Of a DNA stretch of 64,000 bases, positions 1 to 8,459 are shown in pieces (the first letter of the stretch is position 1; the number at the start of each line of letters is the position of its first letter). The stretch lies in contig NZ_CP115160.1 of assembly GCF_027594545.1 (NCBI RefSeq), positions 464,501-528,500 on the forward strand. The letters are read 5' to 3'. The notes beneath the pieces were generated by a model that worked only from the letters and a program-made list of their open reading frames with translations, had not been told where the DNA came from and did not search any database. Origin of the DNA: Algoriphagus sp. TR-M9 (GTDB lineage Bacteria > Bacteroidota > Bacteroidia > Cytophagales > Cyclobacteriaceae). A program made the position numbers and the translations under genes.

Positions 1-417
1 TTTGAGCAGGATTTTATGCACAGAACTTCCAGCAAACCTCACCTTTTTCCGCATACTATTGCTATGCTGGATTATCTCAAGCCTAATTATAAACTACACG
101 TCATTACCAATGGCTTTGATGAAAGTCAAGCCAAAAAAATGAAGTCATCGGGGCTGATTGATTACTTTGAGCTAGTGGTAACTTCGGAAACCACCGGGCA
201 TAAAAAACCCGATCCTAGGATTTTTCACTATGCTTTGGAGCAAGCTGGCGCAAAAAAGGAAAATAGCCTGATGATAGGCGATAACCCTATTTCTGATATC
301 AAAGGTGCTCATGGCGCGGGTATAGACCAGGTGTTTTTTAATCCGCTCGGAAAATCAATAGATCTTATTCCAACTTACACAATCACACATTTAAGAGAAC
401 TGGAGGCCATTCTTTAG
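1..417 (+). CDS. YjjG-type HAD hydrolase, C-terminal part
   Basis: The reading frame is open from base 1, so the N-terminus with the nucleophile Asp motif lies outside the window. The visible 138 residues read as the C-terminal half of a HAD superfamily hydrolase of the YjjG/noncanonical pyrimidine nucleotidase group: the motif II region (VITNGF), the conserved Lys region (GHKKPDPRIF) and the acidic metal-binding motif (MIGDNPISDIKGA). Known members are cytosolic 5'-nucleotidases acting on pyrimidine mononucleotides, including non-canonical ones. An internal ATG at 16 is not the start, because the frame and the family similarity continue upstream of it. Substrate is inferred from the family only. 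Confidence 0.85.
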   Translation, partial: FEQDFMHRTSSKPHLFPHTIAMLDYLKPNYKLHVITNGFDESQAKKMKSSGLIDYFELVVTSETTGHKKPDPRIFHYALEQAGAKKENSLMIGDNPISDIKGAHGAGIDQVFFNPLGKSIDLIPTYTITHLRELEAIL

Positions 418-543
418 CAGATTGCGCTGTTAGTGTTTTCTAACAGTTAGTGGGTATACTTTTTAGAATGAAATCCCATTTTTGAGATACGATGGGGGCC
501 TTAGCGAACTAGAATCCATTCTTTAGGGTTCTTTTGCTTCATA

Positions 544-577
544 TTTGCCTGCCAATAAAACCTTCTGGTTATCTTTG
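544..577 (+). promoter_or_regulatory. Bacteroidota-type promoter of pruA
   Basis: TATCTTTG at 570-577 matches the Bacteroidota -7 consensus TAnnTTTG exactly, and TTTG at 544-547 sits 22 bp upstream as a -33 box. Transcription would begin near 584, about 24 nt before the ATG at 608. This placement argues against the TTG at 545 being the pruA start codon, because it would be part of the -33 box. Confidence 0.6.
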
Positions 578-607
578 GCAAATCAGAAAAACATAACCCC
601 AGATATT

Positions 608-2245
608 ATGCTCAAAGGTTTTTTTAATGTACCAACTCCGGTAAACGAACCGGTAAAAGCTTATGCGCCCGGTAGCCCGGAGCGTGAGGAATTACAAGCT
701 GCGCTGAAAGAAGCCAGATCTCAGCAAGTTGACGTGCCGATGTACATAGGTTCGGATGAAGTCCGAACTGGCAACACCCATAAAATGTCTCCTCCTCATG
801 ATCACCAGCACGTGTTGGGTCATTTTCATGAAGGAGATGCTTCTCACGTAGAGCAAGCGATAGACGCGGCCATGGGAGCGAAAGAGGCTTGGGAAAACCT
901 GGCCTGGGAGCAAAGAGCGGCTATTTTCCTGAAAGCTGCAGATCTGATCGCTGGTCCATATCGTGCCAAAATCAATGCTGCGACCATGCTTGGTCAATCC
1001 AAAAATGCCATGCAGGCAGAGATCGACGCGGCATGTGAGTTTATCGACTTCCTGCGCTTCAATGTGCAATACATGACTGAAATCTATGCTCAGCAGCCTC
1101 CTGTTTCCGGTAATGGCGTTTGGAATAGATTAGAGCAGCGTCCACTCGAAGGTTTCGTTTTCGCATTGACTCCGTTCAACTTTACGGCGATTGCAGGTAA
1201 CCTGCCTACTTCAGCGGCGATGATGGGAAATACTATCGTTTGGAAGCCGGCTTACACGCAGATTTATTCTGCGAATGTGCTGATGCAAGTGTTTAAAGAA
1301 GCAGGAGTTCCAGCTGGGGTCATCAACTTGATTTACGTAGATGGACCTACTGCAGGGGATGTTATCTTCAAGCATCCTGATTTCGCAGGGATTCACTTTA
1401 CAGGTTCTACCGGAGTGTTTCAGACGATTTGGAAAACCATTGGAGAAAATATCCATAGCTATAAATCTTATCCAAGAATCGTAGGTGAGACCGGTGGAAA
1501 AGACTTTGTGATTGCGCATAAATCTGCCATTCCAAAAGCTGTGGCTGTGGGCCTTGCCCGTGGTGCTTTTGAATATCAAGGACAAAAATGCTCAGCTGCT
1601 TCCCGAGCTTACATTCCTTCCAATATTTGGGATGAAGTAAAAGAAAACTTGCTCGCAGATCTTGCCGATATGAAAATGGGCGGAACAGAAGACTTTACCA
1701 ACTTCATCAATGCGGTGATTGACGAGAAGTCTTTCGATAAAATCGCCAAATACATAGATAATGCGAAAGCAAATCCAGCAGTGGAAATCATCGCCGGAGG
1801 AAATTACGACAAGTCCAAAGGTTACTTCATCGAGCCAACGGTGATCTTGACCCAAGATCCTATGTACACGACCATGTGCGAAGAAATCTTCGGTCCGGTG
1901 CTGACTATTTATGTGTATGATTCGGAGCGATTCGAAGAGGCATTGGAGTTGGTGGATCAGACTTCTCCATATGCGTTGACTGGAGCGATATTCTCACAGG
2001 ATCGCTATGCGGTTGAATTGGCTACGACAAAGTTGCGAAATGCTGCGGGTAACTTCTACATCAACGATAAGCCGACAGGTGCGGTAGTAGGTCAGCAGCC
2101 ATTTGGTGGAGCGAGAGCTTCCGGAACCAATGACAAAGCTGGTTCTATGATCAACTTGCTACGTTGGGTTTCTCCACGTACGATCAAGGAAACATTCGTT
2201 TCTCCGGAGGATTACAAATATCCATTCTTGGGAAGCGACCTTTGA
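608..2245 (+). CDS. pruA: 1-pyrroline-5-carboxylate / L-glutamate gamma-semialdehyde dehydrogenase
   Basis: A 545-aa aldehyde dehydrogenase that oxidises L-glutamate 5-semialdehyde to glutamate with NAD+, the second step of proline degradation, in the cytosol. The catalytic Cys lies in GQKCSAASRAY and the general-base Glu in GETGGKD. The length suits the P5CDH family rather than the shorter (about 480 aa) generic aldehyde dehydrogenases. I start at the ATG at 608 (MLKGFFNVPTPVNEP), the N-terminus typical of Bacteroidota PruA, rather than a TTG 63 bp upstream that falls in the promoter. The last two codons and the stop lie inside a palindromic repeat element. No proline dehydrogenase gene is adjacent. 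Confidence 0.95.
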   Translation: MLKGFFNVPTPVNEPVKAYAPGSPEREELQAALKEARSQQVDVPMYIGSDEVRTGNTHKMSPPHDHQHVLGHFHEGDASHVEQAIDAAMGAKEAWENLAWEQRAAIFLKAADLIAGPYRAKINAATMLGQSKNAMQAEIDAACEFIDFLRFNVQYMTEIYAQQPPVSGNGVWNRLEQRPLEGFVFALTPFNFTAIAGNLPTSAAMMGNTIVWKPAYTQIYSANVLMQVFKEAGVPAGVINLIYVDGPTAGDVIFKHPDFAGIHFTGSTGVFQTIWKTIGENIHSYKSYPRIVGETGGKDFVIAHKSAIPKAVAVGLARGAFEYQGQKCSAASRAYIPSNIWDEVKENLLADLADMKMGGTEDFTNFINAVIDEKSFDKIAKYIDNAKANPAVEIIAGGNYDKSKGYFIEPTVILTQDPMYTTMCEEIFGPVLTIYVYDSERFEEALELVDQTSPYALTGAIFSQDRYAVELATTKLRNAAGNFYINDKPTGAVVGQQPFGGARASGTNDKAGSMINLLRWVSPRTIKETFVSPEDYKYPFLGSDL

Positions 2246-2312
2246 GGTTTTTAAAACCTCGAAGGTCTAGTAAACTATTTCAAACCTTCGAGGTCTTAGA
2301 GACCTCAAAGGT
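2238..2312. repeat. Nested palindromic repeat element, copy 1
   Basis: A 75-bp element bounded by a perfect inverted repeat (ACCTTTGAGG at 2238-2247, CCTCAAAGGT at 2303-2312) with a second perfect inverted repeat inside (CCTCGAAGG at 2258-2266, CCTTCGAGG at 2285-2293). It overlaps the final codons and stop of pruA. A longer relative is at 4462-4572, also touching gene stops, so it is a mobile or REP-like intergenic element. Confidence 0.8.
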
Positions 2313-2321
2313 TTTTTCAAG

Positions 2322-2350
2322 AGCCCCGGGGATTATTCCGGGGCTTTTTT
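2322..2350 (+). terminator. Rho-independent terminator after pruA
   Basis: Stem AGCCCCGG (2322-2329) pairs with CCGGGGCT (2338-2345) around an 8-nt loop and is followed directly by a run of six T. It lies about 80 bp past the pruA stop, beyond the palindromic repeat. Confidence 0.85.
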
Positions 2351-2485
2351 AGTATTTTAAAGCCATGAAATCGAGCATGTCGAAGATTGTCACACAGTGG
2401 GATGACTATAATGCTTGCGAAGATTACATCCCGTTTCCTTCGTCACGGGACAGGTTATGGCCTTTAAAAGACAAATTATCATCAT

Positions 2486-2716
2486 ATGAAAGCAATTGAA
2501 TTAAAGACGGTTACCAAAAAAGACGGAAGCATTGCCCTTGATGCCACAGGACTAAAGGGTGGGATTCCTGTTCGGGTCTTGATTCTTTCGGAAGATGAGA
2601 AGGAGGAAGAGAATATTTATTTAAAGTCCCTGTCCAACAATCCAGCTCTTGATTTTTTAAACGAACCTGAGGAAAATGTCTATACCATCGAAGACGGAAA
2701 GCCCTTTCGGGATTAA
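2486..2716 (+). CDS. Antitoxin-like small protein paired with MazF/PemK-like toxin
   Basis: A 76-aa acidic protein beginning MKAIELKTVTKKDGSIALD. The layout, a short beta-rich N-terminal segment (residues 1-37) followed by an acidic tail, resembles the AbrB/MazE-like or other small antitoxins that precede MazF/PemK toxins. No family is recognised with certainty. It overlaps the toxin gene by 41 bp, which suggests translational coupling. The antitoxin role is inferred mainly from the neighbour. Confidence 0.6.
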   Translation: MKAIELKTVTKKDGSIALDATGLKGGIPVRVLILSEDEKEEENIYLKSLSNNPALDFLNEPEENVYTIEDGKPFRD

Positions 2717-3053
2717 ACACAAGGTTGTTTTAGTCCCTTTCCCTTTTGAGGATTTCTCCACGAAGAAAGTGAGGCCGGCCCTGTGCTTGTCTGGGGCATT
2801 TGGGAATTATGACCACGTGATCCTGGCCTTCATCTCCAGCAAAACGGGCAGTCAGCCGGAAGAAACAGAAATGGAAATCGACCCTGAACAGGCGATTTGG
2901 GTACAGTCGGGATTGATCGTAAAGTCAGTATTAAAATTGCACAAGCTGGTGTCATTCCCAAAAAACATGATCTTAAGAGAGTTGGGGAGCTTTCCTCCTT
3001 CCAAATCTCAGGAGCTGGAACAAAAGCTTAAATTGATCTTTGGAATAAAATAG
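2676..3053 (+). CDS. MazF/PemK-family endoribonuclease toxin
   Basis: A small SH3-like-barrel protein with the hallmark opening VVLVPFPFEDFSTKKVRPALCL, here quoted only to the RPALCL motif, followed by an ILAFISSK strand. MazF/PemK toxins are ribosome-independent or -dependent mRNA interferases. The ATG at 2676 gives 125 aa and an overlap with the antitoxin. An ATT near 2712 would give the shorter N-terminus more usual in the family, so the true start is uncertain. Downstream (3054-3313) there is no gene, only A/T-rich sequence with a 'ccacagagtccacgg' type intergenic repeat. Confidence 0.75.
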   Translation: MSIPSKTESPFGIKHKVVLVPFPFEDFSTKKVRPALCLSGAFGNYDHVILAFISSKTGSQPEETEMEIDPEQAIWVQSGLIVKSVLKLHKLVSFPKNMILRELGSFPPSKSQELEQKLKLIFGIK

Positions 3054-3313
3054 GTCTGACTTTTCTGAAAATTAGATGGAAGTGATCAGTTGTGTCGCCA
3101 CAGCTTTCACCTATCCCAAAAGGTTTATGTGTTCTATTCTGAAGGCATTGATATTTTGACTTTTGGGCTTTTTGTGTTTTTACCACAGAGTCCACGGAGT
3201 ATTACCCAGAGGGTTCACCAAGGTCAAAGTTTTCGAACTTTAAAAAAAAATGCGCCTTAGCGCCCTTGCAACATATTTTCCCTATTTTTAGTTAGACTTT
3301 TAAAATTTCGTAA

Positions 3314-4462
3314 ATGAAACATCTATTCCAGTTTTTGTTTGTCCTCCTCCTTTTTTCTTGCTCCAAAGAAAAAGAACCCATCCAGGGAAAGCTCGAAGAT
3401 TTTATTTCGGGGGAAATGAGTTTTGAGCGGGATGCAGAAACAGGGTTTTTGGGATTTCTGGGTACAGTAGATTATCAATCGAAAGAGGCAGCTTACACGG
3501 AATCAATAGGAGCCTTCAATTATTATAATCCTACAACGGGGAGAAAAATCGGCTCATTTGAGATTCCCGCTGAAGGGCCTATGTCCTTGAAAGGCCGTGT
3601 TCATATCTCAAAATCTTTTGATGAAAACACTGTGGTAGCCGCAAATACATTGGGCTATACCAATGTTTACAAGGATGACACATTGTACAGCAGTTTTCAG
3701 CTAGATATGAGTGATTTGGAATCTAACACCTTTTTTTCATTTCCCTTGAGTGGCAATGCCCTGTATCAAGTAGCACCGGGACAATATGAAATCACCTTCA
3801 ATCCTTTCGATTTTATGGCTCAGCGCATGGGGAAAAATGGGTTTGATTTAACATTCAGTTCTTGGATAGTGAAGTTTGATGAGGAAGGAAACTGGCTTTG
3901 CAAAACAGATTTTAAGGCTCCTTACGATGAGTCCTATGCCAATTCCTCACAAGCCTCCAGCATGGTAAGAATGGTGGAAAATGGAAACTCTTGGGGAATG
4001 TTTGCTTATTCCGATTCTCTGTATCAGATCAAAGATTGCAAAGTGGTAAAAAGAATTAAACTGCCTGCTGTAAGTCCCATGACTTATTTTCCGGATAAAT
4101 ATGAGGGAGATAAAAATAAGGGTTCTTGGGAAAGACCAGAAGATGGTGCTATCAATTATCGCCTGGTTCACGATCAGCCTTCGGGCATGTTTGTGAGATT
4201 GACCCAAATAAAGGAAAGAAGACCCGATCCAGATTTCAAAGATCCACACAAAAGAATGTATTCCGACGAAAAGACATTTTTGCTCTTGATCTATGATTCT
4301 GAATGGAACTTAAGAGCGGAACTTGAAGTGACCTATCCTTCGGGAACCCGATTTGAAAATTTATTTTCCACTTCTGAAGGACTTTTCATCAACAAACCCG
4401 AGCAAGCCTCTGAAGATGAATACGAGTTTTATAAGATTGACTTATCACAATTTGCTGACTGA
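3314..4462 (+). CDS. Lipoprotein, DUF4221-like
   Basis: A 382-aa protein with a lipoprotein signal: hydrophobic residues 4-14 and lipobox LFSC with Cys16, followed by a charged linker (SKEKEP). The remainder is beta-rich with repeated aromatic-containing strands and resembles the six-bladed-propeller-like DUF4221 lipoproteins of Bacteroidota, which have no established function. It would be anchored in the outer or inner membrane facing the periplasm. It is a single gene. Its stop codon abuts the second palindromic repeat element. Family assignment is from recalled sequence character, not a search. Confidence 0.65.
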   Translation: MKHLFQFLFVLLLFSCSKEKEPIQGKLEDFISGEMSFERDAETGFLGFLGTVDYQSKEAAYTESIGAFNYYNPTTGRKIGSFEIPAEGPMSLKGRVHISKSFDENTVVAANTLGYTNVYKDDTLYSSFQLDMSDLESNTFFSFPLSGNALYQVAPGQYEITFNPFDFMAQRMGKNGFDLTFSSWIVKFDEEGNWLCKTDFKAPYDESYANSSQASSMVRMVENGNSWGMFAYSDSLYQIKDCKVVKRIKLPAVSPMTYFPDKYEGDKNKGSWERPEDGAINYRLVHDQPSGMFVRLTQIKERRPDPDFKDPHKRMYSDEKTFLLLIYDSEWNLRAELEVTYPSGTRFENLFSTSEGLFINKPEQASEDEYEFYKIDLSQFAD

Positions 4463-4572
4463 CCTTTGAGGTTTTTCAAACCTCGAAGGTCTTATGTAAA
4501 TAAAACCTTCGAGGAGATCCTTCGATTTCGAGACTCTCGTCTCTCAAGTGCTCAGGGTGACACCTCAAAGGT
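4462..4572. repeat. Nested palindromic repeat element, copy 2 (with insertion)
   Basis: This copy has the same outer inverted repeat (4462-4471 and 4563-4572) and inner repeat (CCTCGAAGG 4481-4489, CCTTCGAGG 4506-4514) as the copy at 2238-2312. About 45 bp of extra sequence (atccttcgatttcgag...) sit between the inner and outer right arms. The element fills exactly the space between the stop of the lipoprotein gene (4460-4462) and the stop of convergent fabG (complement of 4572-4574), so it may act as a bidirectional terminator. Confidence 0.8.
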
Positions 4573-5318
4573 TAAGTATACATCGCTCCATTCACATGCA
4601 GCACCTGTCCCGATATATAGCTGCTCATATCTGATCCAAGGAATACGCAGGCATCAGCCACTTCCTCAGGCTTGCCCCCACGCTTCATCGGAATGGCATC
4701 TCTCCAGCCTTGGACCGTTTTTTCATCCAGCACCTCGGTCATCTCAGTTTCTATAAATCCAGGGGCTATGGCATTGCACCTGATGTTTCTAGAGCCTAAT
4801 TCCAAGGCTACAGACTTCGTGAATCCAATGATCCCAGCTTTAGAAGCCGCGTAGTTTGCCTGTCCTGCATTTCCTTTGGCTCCGACTACGGAAGTCATAT
4901 TAATGATGGAGCCAGCCTTAGCTTTCATCATGGTTCGATTTGCAGCTTTTACGGTATTGAAGCAGGATTTCAGGTTAACGTTCATGATTTCGTCCCAAGA
5001 TTCCTCGGTCATTCTCATCAATAAATTATCTCGGGTGATACCGGCATTATTGATCAAAATGTCCAAAGCCCCGAAATCAGCCACTACGTTTTTCACCAGC
5101 TCCTCAGCAGCGCTGAAGTCTGAAGCATCCGATCTATAGCCCTTGGCTTTCACTCCAAAAGCCTCCAGTTCAGACACTAGAGCTTGGCCTTTTTCTACAC
5201 TGGACAAAAAAGTGAAGGCTACATTGGCGCCTTCCTGAGCATATTTAATTGCGATGGCTCTGCCGATGCCTTTGGAGGCGCCGGTGATCAAAGCAGTTTT
5301 TCCGGAAAGTAATCCCAT
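4572..5318 (-). CDS. fabG: 3-oxoacyl-[acyl-carrier-protein] reductase
   Basis: A 248-aa short-chain dehydrogenase. TGASKGIG near residue 13 is the NADPH-binding glycine motif, NNAG is present, and the catalytic Ser (NMTSVVGAKG) and Tyr-x-x-x-Lys (YAASK) are in place. The C-terminal GSDMSSYISGQVLHVNGAMY matches FabG closely. It reduces 3-oxoacyl-ACP in the elongation cycle of type II fatty acid synthesis, in the cytosol. It stands alone, divergent from lpdA and convergent with the lipoprotein gene, rather than in a fab cluster. Confidence 0.92.
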   Translation of the reverse strand: MGLLSGKTALITGASKGIGRAIAIKYAQEGANVAFTFLSSVEKGQALVSELEAFGVKAKGYRSDASDFSAAEELVKNVVADFGALDILINNAGITRDNLLMRMTEESWDEIMNVNLKSCFNTVKAANRTMMKAKAGSIINMTSVVGAKGNAGQANYAASKAGIIGFTKSVALELGSRNIRCNAIAPGFIETEMTEVLDEKTVQGWRDAIPMKRGGKPEEVADACVFLGSDMSSYISGQVLHVNGAMYT

Positions 5319-5340
5319 TGATTTTAAAATTTTGTTTTGC

Positions 5341-5370
5341 CAAAATTAGAAAAAAAGCTAAAACTTTAGC
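5341..5370 (-). promoter_or_regulatory. Putative fabG promoter with inverted repeat
   Basis: On the minus strand TAATTTTG (complement of 5341-5348) matches the TAnnTTTG -7 consensus, 22 bp from the fabG start. A perfect inverted repeat GCTAAA-AC-TTTAGC (5357-5370) lies immediately upstream, in the spacer leading to the -33 region, and could be an operator. No clear -33 TTTG was found. Confidence 0.4.
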
Positions 5371-5567
5371 TTGTAAAGTGAGTTTCCCTCGGTTTTAAAC
5401 TTCTTTCAGAACAAATAAACGGGAAGGGTATGGATTTGTGGAATAATATTCCTTGATAGTATTACTGGGCAATACAATCCATTGAAGACTGGTTTGCGCT
5501 GGCTTTGGTCCGGTTTTAATGGCTTTAGGGATAGGTAAACCAAATTTTTTTCTGAAGCCAAAAGGCC

Positions 5568-5575
5568 TATTTTTG
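5568..5575 (+). promoter_or_regulatory. Putative lpdA -7 element
   Basis: TATTTTTG matches TAnnTTTG exactly and lies 37 bp upstream of the lpdA ATG. The -33 region is a T-run without a clear TTTG, so support is partial. Confidence 0.45.
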
Positions 5576-5612
5576 CATAGTTTCAATCAGTTATTAAAAA
5601 CAAAATATAGAT

Positions 5613-7010
5613 ATGTCTTCGACCAAATTTGACGTGATCGTGGTGGGCAGTGGACCAGGTGGCTATGTAGCTGCTATTCGTGCTTCTCAGCTCGGTTTGA
5701 AAACTGCCGTAGTAGAAGCTGCGGAGCTGGGTGGTATTTGTCTCAACTGGGGTTGTATTCCCACCAAGGCTTTGCTGAAGAGTGCCCAGGTTTTTGAATA
5801 CATCAATCATGCTGCGGATTACGGGATCAACGTAAAAGATGCCAGTGCGGATTTTTCCGGTGTGGTCAAAAGAAGCCGAGGAGTAGCCGATGGAATGAGC
5901 AAAGGGGTGACCTTTCTCATGAAGAAAAATAAGATCGAAGTGATCAAAGGCTGGGGTAAAGTGCAGCCCGGCAAAAAAGTGGAAGTTACAGATAGCGAAG
6001 ACAAGAAGACGGTGTATGCTGCGGACAACATCATCATCGCCACAGGAGCCAGATCACGTGAGCTTCCATCCATGAAGATCGACAAGAAAAAAATCATAGG
6101 ATACCGTGAAGCCATGACCCTGGACAAGCTACCAAAGAAAATGGTAGTCGTAGGTTCCGGTGCCATAGGTATTGAGTTTGCGTACTTCTATTCTACCATG
6201 GGTACAGAAGTGACTATAGTAGAATACATGGATAGAATCGTACCGGTGGAAGATGCTGAAGTATCCAAAACCCTGGAGAAAATCTACAAGAAAGCCGGGA
6301 TGACTGTGATGACCTCTTCGGAAGTCACTGCTGTAGATACCAAAGGATCTGGCTGCAAAGTGACCGTGAAAACAGCAAAAGGCGAGGAGACGCTGGAATG
6401 CGATATCGTACTTTCTGCGGCCGGTGTGGTTTCAAACCTGGAAAACGTAGGTTTGGAAGACGTTGGGATCCTCGTGGACAAAGGCAAAATCAAAGTTGAT
6501 GAGTACTACAAAACCAATATGCCGGGCTATTATGCCATAGGTGACGTGATTCCTGGTCCTGCATTGGCTCACGTAGCTTCTGCCGAAGGAATAATCTGTG
6601 TGGAAAAAATCGCAGGTCAGAATCCTGAGCCCTTAGACTACGGGAATATTCCAGGCTGTACCTATTGCTCCCCTGAGATAGCCTCTGTGGGTATGACAGA
6701 AGCTAAAGCAAAAGAAGCTGGATATGAATTGAGAGTAGGTAAATTCCCATTCTCTGCATCAGGAAAGGCCTCTGCTGCCGGGGCAAAAGACGGTTTTGTA
6801 AAGCTGGTTTTCGACAAGAAATACGGCGAACTGCTAGGCGCACATATGATTGGGTTCAATGTGACAGAAATGATCGCTGAGATCGTGGCCATTCGTAAAC
6901 TGGAAACCACTGGTCATGAATTGATCAAAACCGTGCATCCTCACCCTACTATGTCGGAGGCAATTATGGAGGCTGCGGCCGCTGCCTATGACGAGGTGAT
7001 TCACCTTTGA
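5613..7010 (+). CDS. lpdA: Dihydrolipoyl dehydrogenase (E3)
   Basis: A 465-aa flavoprotein that reoxidises dihydrolipoamide on the E2 subunits of 2-oxoacid dehydrogenase complexes, and on the glycine cleavage H protein, with NAD+. The FAD-binding GSGPGGY is at residues 12-18, the redox-active disulfide is in GGICLNWGCIPTK, the NAD-binding GSGAIG is mid-protein, and the C-terminal active-site His-Glu is in HPHPTMSEA. The length is normal. The gene is monocistronic, divergent from fabG, with a strong terminator after it. E1/E2 genes are not adjacent. Confidence 0.95.
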   Translation: MSSTKFDVIVVGSGPGGYVAAIRASQLGLKTAVVEAAELGGICLNWGCIPTKALLKSAQVFEYINHAADYGINVKDASADFSGVVKRSRGVADGMSKGVTFLMKKNKIEVIKGWGKVQPGKKVEVTDSEDKKTVYAADNIIIATGARSRELPSMKIDKKKIIGYREAMTLDKLPKKMVVVGSGAIGIEFAYFYSTMGTEVTIVEYMDRIVPVEDAEVSKTLEKIYKKAGMTVMTSSEVTAVDTKGSGCKVTVKTAKGEETLECDIVLSAAGVVSNLENVGLEDVGILVDKGKIKVDEYYKTNMPGYYAIGDVIPGPALAHVASAEGIICVEKIAGQNPEPLDYGNIPGCTYCSPEIASVGMTEAKAKEAGYELRVGKFPFSASGKASAAGAKDGFVKLVFDKKYGELLGAHMIGFNVTEMIAEIVAIRKLETTGHELIKTVHPHPTMSEAIMEAAAAAYDEVIHL

Positions 7011-7033
7011 TATAAATATTTTGAAATTAATGG

Positions 7034-7066
7034 ACACAAGACCTGAAAGATTGGGTCTTGTGTTTT
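7034..7066 (+). terminator. Rho-independent terminator after lpdA
   Basis: ACACAAGACC (7034-7043) pairs perfectly with GGTCTTGTGT (7054-7063) across a 10-nt loop and is followed by a short T-run. It separates lpdA from the sigma factor gene. Confidence 0.8.
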
Positions 7067-7101
7067 ACTTTTAGGCAAGACCTTTTCAATTCAACTGATT
7101 T

Positions 7102-7635
7102 TTGGAAGAAGAACAACTCATCGCCGGACTAAGGGCAAAAGACAAAAAGACCACTGAGTATTTGTATGACAAATACTCCAGAGCCTTGTTTGCGGTGATT
7201 TCCAGAATTGTCTTTGACAGGGATATCGCAGAGGAGGTCTTTCATGATGCCTTTGTCAAAATCACACGTAAAATCGAGAGTTACGACGAGTCAAAAGGTA
7301 GGTTATATACCTGGATGGCAAATATCTGCCGTAACGCTGCTATCGATAAATTACGCTCCAAGGAAATTTCACAGGCCAGTAAGACCAACACCATAGATGA
7401 CTTCGTATATGGGATGGAAAGCCAGTCTGGTACCCAAGAGACTGTGGACGGAATCGGAGTAAAGGAGCTGATGCTACAGCTCAATGATGATCAAAAGTTT
7501 ATAGTAGAGTATATTTACTTCAAAGGATATACGCATTCGGAGGTTTCGGAGGAATTTGATATCCCTCTAGGCACCGTCAAGTCCAGGGTGAGAGCGGCAA
7601 TACAAGTGTTGAAAAAGAATTTAGCAAGAATCTAG
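7102..7635 (+). CDS. ECF RNA polymerase sigma factor
   Basis: A 177-aa sigma-70-like factor with only regions 2 and 4. Region 2 runs from about residue 18 to 90 (EVFHDAFVKI and the TWMANICRNAAIDKLR stretch), and region 4 lies at the C-terminus (FKGYTHSEVSEEFDIPLGT, then VKSRVRAAIQ). The TTG at 7102 is the only start that gives a complete region 2, because no ATG is available upstream in frame. The stop overlaps the start of the next gene, an RskA-like anti-sigma factor, which is the normal pairing for this sigma class. The regulon cannot be told from the window. Confidence 0.88.
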   Translation: MEEEQLIAGLRAKDKKTTEYLYDKYSRALFAVISRIVFDRDIAEEVFHDAFVKITRKIESYDESKGRLYTWMANICRNAAIDKLRSKEISQASKTNTIDDFVYGMESQSGTQETVDGIGVKELMLQLNDDQKFIVEYIYFKGYTHSEVSEEFDIPLGTVKSRVRAAIQVLKKNLARI

Positions 7636-8459
7636 TGGATATTCAATCTTACATAGCGTCTGGTAAACTGGAGCTTTTCCTTCTGGGAGAGCTTACAGAG
7701 CGTGAGCGTGCGGAAGTAGTCGCTCTGGCGAAGACTTACCCGGAGATCCAAAGCGAACTGGATGCTCTGGAGGAGACTATGTTTGCCTTTGATAATATGT
7801 CTGGACCGGCACCTTCAGATGAGGTGAAGAATAAGATTTTCTCCACGCTGGAAAGCGACTTTATCTTAAAAGAAGCTCCTAAACCTACAGCGGTTCCAGC
7901 GGACGAAAAAGTAATTCCCATCAGCAGTCCTTGGAAGCCCTTTGCCATTGCAGCTTCTATAGCCGCTATAGTGGCTTCTGGTGCGGCCTTCTATTATGCC
8001 GATAAGTATCAGGAGAGGGATCAGCAGTTTGAAGCACTACTACAGGATCAAAATGCCATGGCTGATAACCTCAACCAGGTGAAGCAGCAATTTGAAGAGA
8101 AAGATTCACAATTGGATAAACTGATCGCAGGGGATTTCAAGCGGGTGGAAATGAGAGGAGAAGGATTTGAGATGCAGAAGGATGCCAAAGTGGACGTCTT
8201 TTGGGATCAGAATGCGCAGGAGGTTTTTGTGGCAGTTAATACCCTGAATGACCTGAGCGAAGAGTTTGATTACCAACTTTGGGCTATAGGTGATGATGGG
8301 CCTATAGGGATAGGCTTAGTGAACTCGGGGGAAAAACTGACCTTGCAGCAAATGCAGGCTGTCGCCCAGGCAGGAGCCTTTGCCATCACCATAGAGCCAA
8401 AAGGCGGGTCTGAAGCGCCAACTCTTGAGAAGTTGGTTGTGCTGGGAGAAGTGGCCTAG
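7635..8459 (+). CDS. RskA-like membrane anti-sigma factor
   Basis: A 274-aa protein beginning at a GTG that shares one base with the sigma stop (TAGTG), so translation is probably coupled. The N-terminal about 90 residues form a zinc-less anti-sigma-like helical domain (ELTERERAEVVALAKTYPEI). A single transmembrane segment is at about 97-117 (FAIAASIAAIVASGAAFYYA), a coiled-coil-like stretch follows (about 120-160), and the C-terminal periplasmic part matches the RskA domain (VFVAVNTLNDLSEEFDYQLW). It should sequester the ECF sigma at the membrane until regulated proteolysis. Confidence 0.85.
   Translation: MDIQSYIASGKLELFLLGELTERERAEVVALAKTYPEIQSELDALEETMFAFDNMSGPAPSDEVKNKIFSTLESDFILKEAPKPTAVPADEKVIPISSPWKPFAIAASIAAIVASGAAFYYADKYQERDQQFEALLQDQNAMADNLNQVKQQFEEKDSQLDKLIAGDFKRVEMRGEGFEMQKDAKVDVFWDQNAQEVFVAVNTLNDLSEEFDYQLWAIGDDGPIGIGLVNSGEKLTLQQMQAVAQAGAFAITIEPKGGSEAPTLEKLVVLGEVA

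Noticed and set aside
545..607. TTG at 545 as the pruA start
   Set aside because: It lies in the -33 region of a good promoter, and family N-termini begin at the ATG at 608.
5395..5586. 63-aa minus-strand frame between fabG and lpdA
   Set aside because: It overlaps the probable lpdA promoter, has no recognisable domain and an atypical composition.
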